Shown here: in pieces, positions 1 to 10,049 of the stretch | How the letters are laid out: each line of letters opens with the position of its first letter | How positions within the stretch are numbered: the first letter of the stretch is position 1 | From: Deltaproteobacteria bacterium | GTDB lineage: Bacteria; Myxococcota_A; UBA796; SXON01 | NCBI GenBank assembly: GCA_947490345.1 | Contig: CANLGL010000019.1 | Location: 18,708 to 82,707, forward strand | Direction of reading: 5' to 3' | Length of the DNA stretch: 64,000 nucleotides | Notes under the pieces: model-generated | Database searches by the model: none | What the model was told of the DNA's origin: nothing | Seen by the model: the letters and a program-made list of their open reading frames with translations, nothing else | Position numbers and translations under genes: made by a program

Positions 1-54
1 GAGAGTTACCGCGCCGCGAGCCGTCGGTACTACGAAGAGCTGGTGCGCCAATGA
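1..54 (+). CDS. 3' end of an upstream gene (partial)
   Basis: The first frame is open from the window edge to a TGA at 52-54 and encodes 17 residues ending in ELVRQ. The TGA overlaps the ATG of the next gene in an ATGA arrangement, the same coupling used repeatedly downstream, so this is probably the previous cistron of the same operon. Nothing can be said about function. Confidence 0.6.
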   Translation, partial: ESYRAASRRYYEELVRQ

Positions 55-1574
55 CCCTCTTGCTCTGGCTGGCAACGGCGCTTGCTGGCGCCGGCAACGA
101 CGTGGTCGCCTGCCTGGAGCTATCCGACCTGGCCTGCGCGCAAACTGCCGCGGCGGGCCTCGGCTCGAGCGCGGAGGACCGCGCCGCCCGTGCCGAGCTC
201 GACTTCCACCTGGGCGAGTTCGCCAGAGCGCGCGATGGGCTCAAGCAGGTGGTGGACGGCACCAAGGACCCCGAACTGGCCAAGCGATACGCCCTGTTCG
301 AACGCGTGGCGAGCGCGACCGCTCAGTTCACCACGGAAAGGCGCGGCGACGTGACCCTCCGGTACCGCGCCGGCATGGACGATGTGCTGCTCGACGAAGC
401 GCTCGAGACGCTCCAGGCCTCGCACGACAAGATTGGACCCGTTCTCGGCGGTGCGCCCCCGGGCGGCGTCCGCATGGAGCTGTTTCCCACCGCACAGCGC
501 TTCATCGACGCCTCGTCGCTCCCGGGCGAGGCCGTCCGCAAGACCGGCGTCATCGCCCTCTCCAAGTGGACTCGGCTCCTGGTCAGCTCCCCCCGTGCGC
601 TCGGCCGCGGCTACGGGTGGAAGGACACCATCGCCCACGAGTACATCCACTACATCGTGTCCTGGCGCACCAAGGACCAGGCGCCGGTCTGGCTGCAAGA
701 GGGCATCGCCAGGAGCCACGAGTCCATGTGGCGGGAGGACGAGCCGGCGGCGCTGACGCCGACGCAGGAATCGCTCCTGGCCACGGCGCTTGCCGAAGAC
801 AAGCTGGTGCCGCTGACGAAGATGCATCCGTCCATGGCATTCTTGGACTCGGCGGACGAAGCGGCGCTCGCGTTCGCGCAGGTCTCGACGATGATCGTGC
901 ACCTCCGAAAGACGGCGGGACCCGACGCCGTGTCGCGCGTGCTCGACAAGGTGCGGGATGGCACGGACGCGCTCCAGGCCGTGGCCGATGTGGGCTCCGG
1001 CGGCGACACGACCGCGTTCATGCAGGCTTGGAAAGGCTACCTCAAGTCTCTCAAGCTAGTGAGCCGCAAGTTGGCGGAATCAAAGGTGATTCTGGATGGG
1101 GCGGGCGATGAGTTTGAGGCTGATCCGCAGCTGGGCCAGCGCATGGACCTGGCCCGATTCGCCCGGCTGGGCGACATTCTCCTCGACCACGGCAAAGCAG
1201 AGGCCGCGCTCGTCGAGTTTGGCAAGGCCGCGCCGCCGGGCGAGCCGCCGTCGCCAATCCTGAGCGTTCGCACGGCCGATGCGCTTTTGGCCCTCGGCCG
1301 CAAGGACCAGGCGCGTTCCGTGCTTCTCGCTTCGGCCAAGGACTATCCGGAGCACGCGCCGACCCGCGTCATGCTCGGAAAGTTGCTGCTCGCCGCCGGG
1401 GACTCTGCCGGTGCGTTCCGCGAGTACCGCGCCGGTGTCGACGTCGATCCCTTCGACTCCGCCGCTCAGGCCGCCCTCGCCGAGCTCTATGCCGCCCGCG
1501 GGAACACCCCCCTCGCCGAGCGCCACCGCCGTTATGCCCGCCTGTTGACGAGCACCGAACCCGCCACCCGCTGA
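51..1574 (+). CDS. Gluzincin-type (peptidase MA-like) metalloprotease with TPR region
   Basis: 507 aa. A short hydrophobic N-terminus (LLLWLATALAGAG) looks like a signal peptide, so the protein is probably exported. The zinc motif HEYIH is at residues 196-200 and a downstream WLQEGIA places the likely third ligand at E217, the layout of peptidase MA-like gluzincins. The C-terminal 150 residues are alanine- and leucine-rich helical repeats resembling tetratricopeptide repeats. It is the first complete gene of a tightly spaced operon leading into moxR (6-bp gap) and the DUF58/BatA genes. The substrate is unknown; a role in envelope or periplasmic protein turnover with the MoxR/VWA complex is inference. 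The start is fixed by the ATGA overlap with the preceding stop. Confidence 0.8.
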   Translation: MTLLLWLATALAGAGNDVVACLELSDLACAQTAAAGLGSSAEDRAARAELDFHLGEFARARDGLKQVVDGTKDPELAKRYALFERVASATAQFTTERRGDVTLRYRAGMDDVLLDEALETLQASHDKIGPVLGGAPPGGVRMELFPTAQRFIDASSLPGEAVRKTGVIALSKWTRLLVSSPRALGRGYGWKDTIAHEYIHYIVSWRTKDQAPVWLQEGIARSHESMWREDEPAALTPTQESLLATALAEDKLVPLTKMHPSMAFLDSADEAALAFAQVSTMIVHLRKTAGPDAVSRVLDKVRDGTDALQAVADVGSGGDTTAFMQAWKGYLKSLKLVSRKLAESKVILDGAGDEFEADPQLGQRMDLARFARLGDILLDHGKAEAALVEFGKAAPPGEPPSPILSVRTADALLALGRKDQARSVLLASAKDYPEHAPTRVMLGKLLLAAGDSAGAFREYRAGVDVDPFDSAAQAALAELYAARGNTPLAERHRRYARLLTSTEPATR

Positions 1575-1580
1575 GTCTGC

Positions 1581-2570
<990 letters not shown>

Positions 2571-2571
2571 G

Positions 2572-3465
2572 GTGACAGCCCCGGCGACACTGTGGCGCCC
2601 CGACGTCGTGGCGCGGGTGCAGGCGCTACAGTTGCGCGCACGCCAAACGGTGGCCGGGCTGGGCGTCGGCCTCCGGCGCTCGATCCACGTTGGGCAGGCC
2701 GTGGAGTTTGCCGATTACAAGCCCTATACCCCCGGCGACAATCTCCGCGATCTCGACTGGCGGGTGCTGGGTCGTCGCGACCGCCTCGTGGTGCGGCGGT
2801 ACCGAGCCGAGACCGAGATGGGCGCCACGCTCCTGGTCGATGCGTCGGGCGACCTCGGCTCCACGCCGGAGAAGTGGGACACCGCGGTGGGGATCGCGGC
2901 GACAGTCGCCTGGCTGCTGTACCTTGAAAACGAGCCCGTCGGCATCGAGCTCGTAGGTGGGGAGGGGATCTCGGTGCGGAGCCTGCCGCCTCGGCGAGGG
3001 CGAGCGCATCTCGCGCGCATCTTCGGGCTGCTCGGCGCGCTCCGTCCCAGTGGCCGCGCTGGTCTGGCCGAGGCCTTCCGTCGTGTCGGCGCGCGCGCTC
3101 GCCCACGGGGCCTCGTGGTGCTCATCACCGACTTCATGGAGCCGCCCTCCGAGTGGGCACTGGCGCTCGATGCGGTCGTCCGCCGCCGCGCCGACGTGCG
3201 CGCGCTCCACATCTACGACGCCCGCGAGACCGGTCTCGTCTACCCCCACCCCCTGCGCCTGTACTCCCCCGAGGGCGGCGACGACCAGATCCTCGACCCC
3301 GAGGCGATGCGCGACGCGGTCAGCGAAGAGGCCCGGCGTTTCTTCGGTGAAGTGCGCGATGAAGTGCGCCGCCGGCGAGGCGTCCACGTGCTCGTAGAGG
3401 CGCGCGGGTCGATGGTGGAGGCGATGGGGAGCTTCTTGTCGGGACGGGAAGGGGGGGTGACCTAG
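2572..3465 (+). CDS. DUF58 domain protein
   Basis: 297 aa, GTG start one base after the moxR stop. Residues 46-63 (FADYKPYTPGDNLRDLDW) are the DUF58 signature, and the strand around LLVDASGDL at 87-95 begins a degenerate VWA-like fold. DUF58 proteins are near-constant partners of MoxR ATPases. No membrane segment is evident. The stop TAG shares its last base with the GTG of the next gene, so translation is probably coupled. Biochemical function of the family is not settled. Confidence 0.92.
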   Translation: MTAPATLWRPDVVARVQALQLRARQTVAGLGVGLRRSIHVGQAVEFADYKPYTPGDNLRDLDWRVLGRRDRLVVRRYRAETEMGATLLVDASGDLGSTPEKWDTAVGIAATVAWLLYLENEPVGIELVGGEGISVRSLPPRRGRAHLARIFGLLGALRPSGRAGLAEAFRRVGARARPRGLVVLITDFMEPPSEWALALDAVVRRRADVRALHIYDARETGLVYPHPLRLYSPEGGDDQILDPEAMRDAVSEEARRFFGEVRDEVRRRRGVHVLVEARGSMVEAMGSFLSGREGGVT

Positions 3466-5525
3466 TGTCGCTGACGCTGCTCGCTCCCGCGGCACTCGCG
3501 CTCGGCCTCCTTGCGCTGGGCCCGGTGATCGCGCATCTGGTGCGTCGGCAGCCGGTAGAGCGCGTCGCGTATGGGGCGATGTTGTTGCTGGAGCGGCTGC
3601 AGATGCGCGTCGAACGCCGACGGCGCCTGCACGATCGGGCGATCTTGGCGCTGCGGATGCTGGCCCTGTTGTGCGTGCTCGTGGCGCTGGCGCGGCCGGA
3701 GCTGCGCCTGCCCCAACGACAGAGCGTGATCGGGGCCACGGGCCGGATCGTGGTGGTGTTGGACACGTCGTTGTCGATGGATCAGCGCGCCGGTGGTGAA
3801 TCGGCGTTGGTGCGGGGCCAACGTGAGGCGGCGGCGCTGGTTCGTGGGCTCGGCGACGGCGTTTCTGTCGCCGCCTTCGCGGCAGGAGTGCCCGAGGAGT
3901 CGATGGCACCGTCGTGGTCGACGGATCACGGCGCGGTGGCGACCCAGATCGAAGCGGTGCGGCAGGCGTCAGGTCGCACCGATCTGGAGGGGGCGCTCAC
4001 CCGGGCGCGGGCGCTCTTGGACGGGGAGCCGGGCGAGGTGGTGATCGTGCACGACGGCGTCGGTCCGGGAAACGTCGCGGCGGCGCGGCCGAGCCTGGAG
4101 CGCCTTGCGGTGACCGGCTCTACGGTGCTGCCGATCGCCGTGGGCGTGGAGTCTCCCGCCAACCTCACCATCGTCGACGCCCGCTACGGCGACGGTTTGG
4201 AGGGGGGCACGGTCACGCTCGTCGTGCAGAACTTCGGTCGCGACGAGCGTGAAGCACCCGCCACGGTGCGGCTTCCGGACGGCGCCGAGATGACCGTTTT
4301 CGTGACCGTGTCGGGCGCCTCGGAGGAGGGTCCCGGCGAGACGATCGCGGCGGTGACGGTGCCTCGCCAGGCGGCCGGCGGCGTCGCGTCGGTGTCGGTG
4401 GTCGATCCTCTCTTGCCGTTGGACGACACTCGGTACTTTCACCTGCCGCGGGTGGGCCAAAGTCGGGTGCTGGTCGTCGACGGCGACCCCGGCTCCACGC
4501 CCACGCGCTCCGAGGTGTACTTCCTGGAGCGCGCGCTGGCGCCCTATTCGGGGCTGGGAGCGAGTCTGGACGTGGTGGCGCCGTCAGGTGCCACCCGCTT
4601 GTCTGAAGGGCGCTGGAAGGTGGCGGTGGTGGCAAACGTAGGCGACCCGACGCCGCTGTCGCCCAGCCTTGTCGACTTCGTGCGCGACGGGGGTGCCCTG
4701 GTGTTGGCCGTGGGCGACAATGTCAGCGGCGCCGTCTGGAACGGAGCGCTGGGCGGGCTGTTGCCAGCGACACTTTCCCGGCCTCGCGACCTGGTGTCGG
4801 CAGAGGTCGAAGAGGGTGTGCCGCTGTCGGTGCCGCCTCCCGACGAGGAGCTGTTCAGCGCCTTCGCAGAGGGGGGGCGTCATGGATTCGCGCGGGTTCG
4901 CTCGCGACGGATCTTTGCGGTGGAGCCCTACGTCGAGGCCGGTCCCGGCTCGAGCGACCCCGACGCGATCCGCACCTTGCTCCGCTACGACAACGGCGCC
5001 CCGGCGCTGATCGAGCGGCGGATTGGCCTGGGTCGGGTGCTCTTGTGGACCTCGACGGTGGACCTCGGGTGGTCGAACTTCCCCCTCCAGAGCGTGTACG
5101 TGCCTTTCTGGACGCGTTTGTTGGCGTGGTTGGGCGGCGAGGTCGGTGGGGCGGCGGCGCGCTTGGAAGGGGTCGTCGGGGAGCCGGTGGTGGTGCCGCT
5201 CGCGGCCGGCGACATGGTCGAGGTGACCGGGCCCGGTGGCGAGCGCGTTGGCCTCACCCGGCTCCCCGGGAGCGTGCAGTTCGTGCCGGAGTTGCCAGGA
5301 GCCTACGCCGTCGGTCGCGCCGATGAGCCCGCGCAGGCCTGGGTTGCGGTGAACACCCCGGTCCTCGAATCCGACATCCGCCCCGACCAGACCCTCGACG
5401 CCGTGCAAGCCGAGCTCGATCCCGATCGGTCGCAACGGCGCGTCCCCCTCGATGCGGGGCTCGCCATCGCGGCGGCGCTGGCGCTGGCCGCGGCGGCGTG
5501 GGTCGCGCGGGTGGGGGCGTCGTGA
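3465..5525 (+). CDS. BatA/VWA-domain membrane protein
   Basis: 686 aa, GTG start. The BatA-type N-terminus has a hydrophobic segment (about residues 4-26) and a second one (about 59-77) flanking a basic stretch (VERRRRLHD). A VWA domain follows, with its MIDAS motif DTSLSM at 100-105. The middle is beta-rich, and a final hydrophobic helix lies at about residues 662-682. The likely role is a metal-dependent adhesion or scaffold subunit at the inner membrane, acted on by the MoxR ATPase encoded two genes upstream. The last four bases overlap the next start (GTGA). Confidence 0.88.
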   Translation: MSLTLLAPAALALGLLALGPVIAHLVRRQPVERVAYGAMLLLERLQMRVERRRRLHDRAILALRMLALLCVLVALARPELRLPQRQSVIGATGRIVVVLDTSLSMDQRAGGESALVRGQREAAALVRGLGDGVSVAAFAAGVPEESMAPSWSTDHGAVATQIEAVRQASGRTDLEGALTRARALLDGEPGEVVIVHDGVGPGNVAAARPSLERLAVTGSTVLPIAVGVESPANLTIVDARYGDGLEGGTVTLVVQNFGRDEREAPATVRLPDGAEMTVFVTVSGASEEGPGETIAAVTVPRQAAGGVASVSVVDPLLPLDDTRYFHLPRVGQSRVLVVDGDPGSTPTRSEVYFLERALAPYSGLGASLDVVAPSGATRLSEGRWKVAVVANVGDPTPLSPSLVDFVRDGGALVLAVGDNVSGAVWNGALGGLLPATLSRPRDLVSAEVEEGVPLSVPPPDEELFSAFAEGGRHGFARVRSRRIFAVEPYVEAGPGSSDPDAIRTLLRYDNGAPALIERRIGLGRVLLWTSTVDLGWSNFPLQSVYVPFWTRLLAWLGGEVGGAAARLEGVVGEPVVVPLAAGDMVEVTGPGGERVGLTRLPGSVQFVPELPGAYAVGRADEPAQAWVAVNTPVLESDIRPDQTLDAVQAELDPDRSQRRVPLDAGLAIAAALALAAAAWVARVGAS

Positions 5526-6277
5526 GCTTGACTCGCCGATCGCTGCTTCTCGGCGCCGGTGGCGCGCTCGCGCTGCGCGCCCCTGCGGCGCGGGCCTTCG
5601 GAGACGCAGCTATGATCGATGTCGCGGAGCTGCAGCTCGCCAGCGGAACGGTCTCGCGTCCCGATGCCTGGGTGCGGCTGTTGTTGGAAACTGTGCAGAC
5701 GACCAGCGTGGAGTGCAACCCCCGCGCCGTGCAGTTGGCGCCCGACGATCCAGAGCTTTTCTCTCACCCGTTCGCCGTGCTCGTGGGTGACGGCGAGCTT
5801 CCCCCGGTCAGCGACCGCGCCCGCGAGCAGCTGGTCCGCTACCTCAGCTACGGGGGCTTCCTGTTCGTCGACGACGCCACGGGGGATCCGGAGTCGGGCT
5901 TCGACAGGAGCGTGCGTGCTCTGCTGGGCCAGCTCTTTCCGACGCGTCCGCTCGGCGTGCTCAGCTCCGACCATTCTGTGTACCGGAGCTTCTTCCTAAT
6001 TGAGCGCCCCGTGGGCCGGGTGGCGGTGCACCAGGTCCTCGCCGGCGTGCAGCTCGGCTCGATGCACCCGGTGATCTACAGCCAGGACGACCTCTCGGGC
6101 GCGCTCGACCGTCGCGCCGACGGAATGGACCGTTCCGCCTGCGTCCCGGGCGGTGAGTCGCAGCGGCGTGAGGCGGTGAAGTTAGGGATCAACCTTCTTC
6201 TTTACGCGCTCACCTCCAACTACAAGCACGACCAGGCGCACGTACGCCGGCTGATGGAAGAGGGCCGCATCGAATGA
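5522..6277 (+). CDS. DUF4159 domain protein with Tat-like signal
   Basis: 251 aa from a GTG at 5522 that overlaps the upstream TGA; an in-frame ATG at 5498 is less likely because it would bury the signal sequence. The N-terminus LTRRSLLLGAGGALALRAPA carries a twin-arginine-like motif followed by a hydrophobic stretch and an AxA-type site. The body matches DUF4159 (for example LSYGGFLFVDDATGD and VYRSFF), a fold related to glutamine amidotransferases and found next to MoxR/BatA operons. The terminal region YALTSNYKHDQAHVRRL is also typical. Molecular function is unknown. Confidence 0.85.
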   Translation: MSLTRRSLLLGAGGALALRAPAARAFGDAAMIDVAELQLASGTVSRPDAWVRLLLETVQTTSVECNPRAVQLAPDDPELFSHPFAVLVGDGELPPVSDRAREQLVRYLSYGGFLFVDDATGDPESGFDRSVRALLGQLFPTRPLGVLSSDHSVYRSFFLIERPVGRVAVHQVLAGVQLGSMHPVIYSQDDLSGALDRRADGMDRSACVPGGESQRREAVKLGINLLLYALTSNYKHDQAHVRRLMEEGRIE

Positions 6278-8514
6278 TGGCCTGGCTCACCAGCGGCGGG
6301 AACTTCGCGGGGGGACACCTCGTCTGGTCAGGCGAAGCGTGGGTGCTCGCGACGGTCGCGACCTTGGTCGTGATCGCGCTTGGGTTGGCGACGCGGCCCA
6401 CGCCGCTGGCGGGGCGCCTCGGTGAGCTCGCGGCGCTGGCCCTCGCCGGGCTCGGACTGGTGCTCCTGGCCGCGCGGCCCACGTGGCTCGCGGAGGGCGA
6501 GCGGACCGAGCCCGGGCGGGTGGTGGTGCTGGTGGATGCGTCGCGCTCGATGGGCGTCACCGAGCCCGCGGGCCAGACGCGTCTCGCCCTGGCGCGCGAG
6601 GTCCTGGCGCGGCTTCCCGACGCGGAGCGTTTCCACTTTGGCGGTGACCTCCGCCCTGGGGAGGCGCTCACCGCCGACCTCGGGGCCACCGACATTGCGG
6701 GGGCGCTCCAAGCGCTCTCGCGTCGGTATGCCGGTGAGGCGCTGGCAGGCATCGTATTGGTCACCGACGGCATCGACCGCGGCGGCCTCCTCCGCATCGA
6801 GGCCGACGGCCGCCGCCGCTTGGACCCCTCCGCGCTCCCGGAGCTGCCCGGACCGCTGACGGTGGTGCAGATCGGCGAGGATCGGGCCGTGCCTGACGTG
6901 GCGGTGGTGGACGTGCGTGCGGGGGCCTTCGCCTTCTTGCGCGCCCCGTTCACCATCGAGGTCGACGTGGTCCGCACCGCGGTGGACCTCGCCGCCACGA
7001 CGGTGACGCTGACGCGGAACGGGCAGGCAGCGGGCACGCGAAGCGCAGCGTTCGACCAGCTGGGCCGCGGTCGCGTGAGCTTCCCGGTCACCCCCGACGC
7101 GCCCGGTCGTTTCATCTACGAGGTGAGCGTCCCGGCCCCGCCGGACGACGCCGTCCCTGGCAACAACAGCATGTCGCGCGCCATCCGGGTGGTCCGCGAT
7201 CGGGTGCGGGTGCTCCAGGTCTGCGGCTCCCCGTCGATGGACCAGAAGTTTCTCCGCTTGTTCCTCAAGGAAGATCCGGGCGTGGACCTGGTCAGCTTCT
7301 TCATCCTCCGCACCATGGCCGACATGGGCTCCGACTACGCGCCGCAGGAGCTGTCGCTCATCGAGTTTCCGTACCGGCGCCTCTTCGCAGACGATCTCGC
7401 CACCTTCGACCTGGTGATTCTCCAGAACTTCGACCACGAGCCCTACTTCGAACGTGACAGCGATCGACTGCTCGAGAACCTGGCGGAGTACGTCAAAAAC
7501 GGCGGTGCGCTCGCGTTCTTGGGCGGCGACCGCAGCTTCGACCTCGGAGAGTACGCCGGTACCCCGCTTGCAGAGGTCCTCCCGATCGAGCTGGGCATCC
7601 CCGGCGAGAGCGTCGATCCCGCCCCGTTCGCGCCCACCCTCACCGCAGCCGGGGCGCGTCACCCGCTCACCCGCCTCGCCGCCGACGGCGCTGAAAACCA
7701 GGCGCTGTGGGGCCGGTTGCCGGTGCTCGACGGCACCAACCTCAGCCTGGGCCCCGCCGACGACGCGGCCGTGCTCCTGGCTCATCCGTCGCTGACCACC
7801 GGGGGCGGCCCGCTGCCCATCCTCGCCGTTCGCCAGGTGGGCCTCGGGCGCACCATGGCCTTGTCAGTGGACAGCTCCTGGCGTTGGTCCTTCGCCGAAG
7901 CCAGCACGGGCGGCGGTAACCAGGCGTATTTGCGCTTTTGGAAGTCGGCCATGCGGTGGCTGGTCGGCGACCCCGACGACCAGGCCGTCACCATTGAGGT
8001 TGCCCGCGAAAACGTCGAGCCCGGCGAGGTCCAGAAGGCCGTCGTTCGCGTCCGAGACGCCGGCTTCGCGCCGCTACCGGGCGCCACCGTCATCGGTGAG
8101 GTCCTCGGCCCTCGGGGCCGGACGCCGCTGTCTCTCCCCACCGACGGCCAGGGCCTCGCGACGATCGAGGTTCCCACCGCCGAGCGCGGCGCTCATCGCA
8201 TCAAGGTGCGCGCGGTGTCCGCTGGTGGACTGCAGCTGGGCGGTGCCGAGACCGTCTACGCCGTGGTCACCCGCGACCCCGAGCTGGACCGCATCGCCCC
8301 CGACAGCGAGGCGCTACAAGCCCTGGCAACGGCCACCGCCGGACTCTACATCGCGCCCGGCACCTGGCAGGCGCCGCTCTACGACGACGCTGCAGCGCGG
8401 GTCGTACGCGAGCGTCGCGAGTCGCCGCTTTGGTCGGCGCCCCTGCTCGGGGTGTTCGTCGCGGCGATGGCGAGCCTCGGGTGGTGGTGGAGGCGGAGAG
8501 GCGGGCGGAGGTGA
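6274..8514 (+). CDS. VWA / glutamine amidotransferase-like membrane protein
   Basis: 746 aa, with a start codon overlapping the previous stop (ATGA). Two hydrophobic segments lie at about residues 22-40 and 50-67, then a VWA domain with MIDAS motif DASRS at 88-92. Around residues 390-450 a class I amidotransferase-like fold appears (LVILQNFDHEPYF, NGGALAFLGGDRSFDLGEYA) without an obvious catalytic Cys-His pair. The C-terminus ends in a hydrophobic helix and a basic tail (WWWRRRGGRR). This type of protein normally closes MoxR-DUF58-BatA-DUF4159 operons. It probably forms a periplasm-facing complex with the preceding products. Confidence 0.85.
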   Translation: MMAWLTSGGNFAGGHLVWSGEAWVLATVATLVVIALGLATRPTPLAGRLGELAALALAGLGLVLLAARPTWLAEGERTEPGRVVVLVDASRSMGVTEPAGQTRLALAREVLARLPDAERFHFGGDLRPGEALTADLGATDIAGALQALSRRYAGEALAGIVLVTDGIDRGGLLRIEADGRRRLDPSALPELPGPLTVVQIGEDRAVPDVAVVDVRAGAFAFLRAPFTIEVDVVRTAVDLAATTVTLTRNGQAAGTRSAAFDQLGRGRVSFPVTPDAPGRFIYEVSVPAPPDDAVPGNNSMSRAIRVVRDRVRVLQVCGSPSMDQKFLRLFLKEDPGVDLVSFFILRTMADMGSDYAPQELSLIEFPYRRLFADDLATFDLVILQNFDHEPYFERDSDRLLENLAEYVKNGGALAFLGGDRSFDLGEYAGTPLAEVLPIELGIPGESVDPAPFAPTLTAAGARHPLTRLAADGAENQALWGRLPVLDGTNLSLGPADDAAVLLAHPSLTTGGGPLPILAVRQVGLGRTMALSVDSSWRWSFAEASTGGGNQAYLRFWKSAMRWLVGDPDDQAVTIEVARENVEPGEVQKAVVRVRDAGFAPLPGATVIGEVLGPRGRTPLSLPTDGQGLATIEVPTAERGAHRIKVRAVSAGGLQLGGAETVYAVVTRDPELDRIAPDSEALQALATATAGLYIAPGTWQAPLYDDAAARVVRERRESPLWSAPLLGVFVAAMASLGWWWRRRGGRR

Positions 8515-8525
8515 GCTAGAACGAG

Positions 8526-9668
8526 CTAGAACGCGCCCTGAACACACTCGGGCGTGATCTCCAGCGAGCTGGCGGTCGCCGCGTCGACCAGCGTTGCGTC
8601 GGCATCCAGGAGGATGGTGCTCCACCCCGCGCTCCCGCCGGCGAACAACAGCGTCGTGGCCTGCGCGAGCTCGCCCGGCGAGGGCAACCACAACATTGCG
8701 ACCGGGGTGGTGCCAGCGCACGCGGCGTTCCCGGGGCTGTCCCCGTCGTCCCAGGCCTCGTCGCCATTGACGTCCACGTAGGTATAGGGAACCTCGATGG
8801 CCGCTGCGAAGCCGATGAGGGCGGGCTCGTAGACGTGCTCGCCCGGGGGCTCGCCGCTGAGGGTGAGGCTCCAGGAGGCGGTCAGCGGCTGGTCAACCAG
8901 GAGCGCCGGGTAGACCCCCCCGTCGAAGGCGACGCCCGGGGCGGCGACCAGGCGCATGCCGTCGGGATCACCAGCGTATGTGCCGCTGACCGTGACTTCC
9001 GCGACCGGAAAGAGGTTGGCGGCGACCGGCACCGCGGTGATGTCGCCGACGATCGGAATGCCCTCGGGGCTGAAGGTCATGCTGTTCCAGCCTTCGACGA
9101 CGCCGAACATGGCCAGCGCGCTCAGGTCACCGGTGGCGTACACCAGCCACTCCAGACCGACGCCCACATAGGATTCCCCAACGTCGTGGGAACCGCTGGC
9201 ATCGACGTCGGTGTAGAGCGCCGGGATGAAGGTGGCGAGCAGCATCCCCGGGGCCTTTTCCGGTTCGACTTCGACCAGGAGCGACGCGTCCGGCGCCGGT
9301 GCGCTGACCGTGACGTGATCGCCGCTGGCGGCCACATCGAGGAACGCGTCGCCGTAGACCAGGGGCTCCTGCCCGATCGACACCGGATCGAGCCAGCGCA
9401 ACTCGATGGTCGTGCCGCCGTATTCGCCGCTGAGATCAAAGCCGAGGGTGGTGTCGGCGTCGGTGTCGCTGTCGGTATCGGTATCGGTATCCGTGTCGCT
9501 GTCGGCATCCGTGTCGGAATCGGTGTCGGTGTCCGTGTCGGTATCGGTATCGGCCGAATCGGAGGAGTCAGCGGCCGAGTCCGAGCCGGAGTCCGTGCCC
9601 GAGTCCGTAGAGTCGGAGCCGCCGTCGCAAGCGAGAAGGGCGAGGGGGGCGAGGATGAACAGGCGCAT
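8526..9668 (-). CDS. Lipoprotein with Ser/Thr-Asp stalk
   Basis: 380 aa from the ATG at 9668; the frame is open further upstream but the signal peptide MRLFILAPLALLAC fixes this start, with the lipobox Cys at residue 14. Asp follows the Cys, which in E. coli is a Lol-avoidance signal, although the rule may differ here. Residues 15-65 are a low-complexity run of S/T-D dipeptides, probably an extended linker holding the globular domain away from the membrane. The globular part is beta-rich and contains TYVDVNGDEAWDDGD, a possible Ca-binding loop. It is downstream of and probably co-transcribed with the small lipoprotein at 9671-10018. Function unknown. Confidence 0.82.
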   Translation of the reverse strand: MRLFILAPLALLACDGGSDSTDSGTDSGSDSAADSSDSADTDTDTDTDTDSDTDADSDTDTDTDTDSDTDADTTLGFDLSGEYGGTTIELRWLDPVSIGQEPLVYGDAFLDVAASGDHVTVSAPAPDASLLVEVEPEKAPGMLLATFIPALYTDVDASGSHDVGESYVGVGLEWLVYATGDLSALAMFGVVEGWNSMTFSPEGIPIVGDITAVPVAANLFPVAEVTVSGTYAGDPDGMRLVAAPGVAFDGGVYPALLVDQPLTASWSLTLSGEPPGEHVYEPALIGFAAAIEVPYTYVDVNGDEAWDDGDSPGNAACAGTTPVAMLWLPSPGELAQATTLLFAGGSAGWSTILLDADATLVDAATASSLEITPECVQGAF

Positions 9669-9670
9669 GG

Positions 9671-10018
9671 TTACTCCAGGATGGTGATGGCGCGCTCGCC
9701 CTTGAAGCGCCCGGTCTGGACCTTCAAGGTGGCGGCGCCGGCTTCGGCCCAGGTGATCACGGGGGCGTTGCCACTGTCGTCGATGACACCAGCGGTGGGC
9801 GGATCGACCGAGAGGCGGCTGGCCCCCATCTGGAGGACACCGTCGCACGTGAGCCAAAAGGTCCACGCGTCGCTGACGTGGGGTTCGGCGGGGCCGTCGA
9901 ACTCCACCACTGCGGGTTCGCACACCGCCACGTCGGGGTAGTCGATCTCCTCTGGTTCCGCTGAGTCACCAGTGTCAACGGCGGTGTCGCAGGCGGCGAG
10001 GAGCAGGGCGAGGGTCAT
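9671..10018 (-). CDS. Small lipoprotein
   Basis: 115 aa with signal MTLALLLAACDTAVD and lipobox Cys at residue 10, again followed by Asp. After a short acidic linker (DTGDSAEPEE) comes one small beta-rich domain with a possible disulfide (Cys in DVAVCEP and WLTCDG). It ends two bases before the start of the larger lipoprotein and its own start lies 31 bp from the divergent kinase gene, so the pair could share a regulatory region with that kinase. No family recognised. Confidence 0.75.
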   Translation of the reverse strand: MTLALLLAACDTAVDTGDSAEPEEIDYPDVAVCEPAVVEFDGPAEPHVSDAWTFWLTCDGVLQMGASRLSVDPPTAGVIDDSGNAPVITWAEAGAATLKVQTGRFKGERAITILE

Positions 10019-10049
10019 GGCGCGCGCGATGTAACCGGCCGGGTGCCGG

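Noticed and set aside
9450..9610. Short tandem repeats that look like a CRISPR or minisatellite
   Set aside because: They encode the Asp/Ser/Thr stalk of the lipoprotein at 8526-9668; there are no regular spacers.
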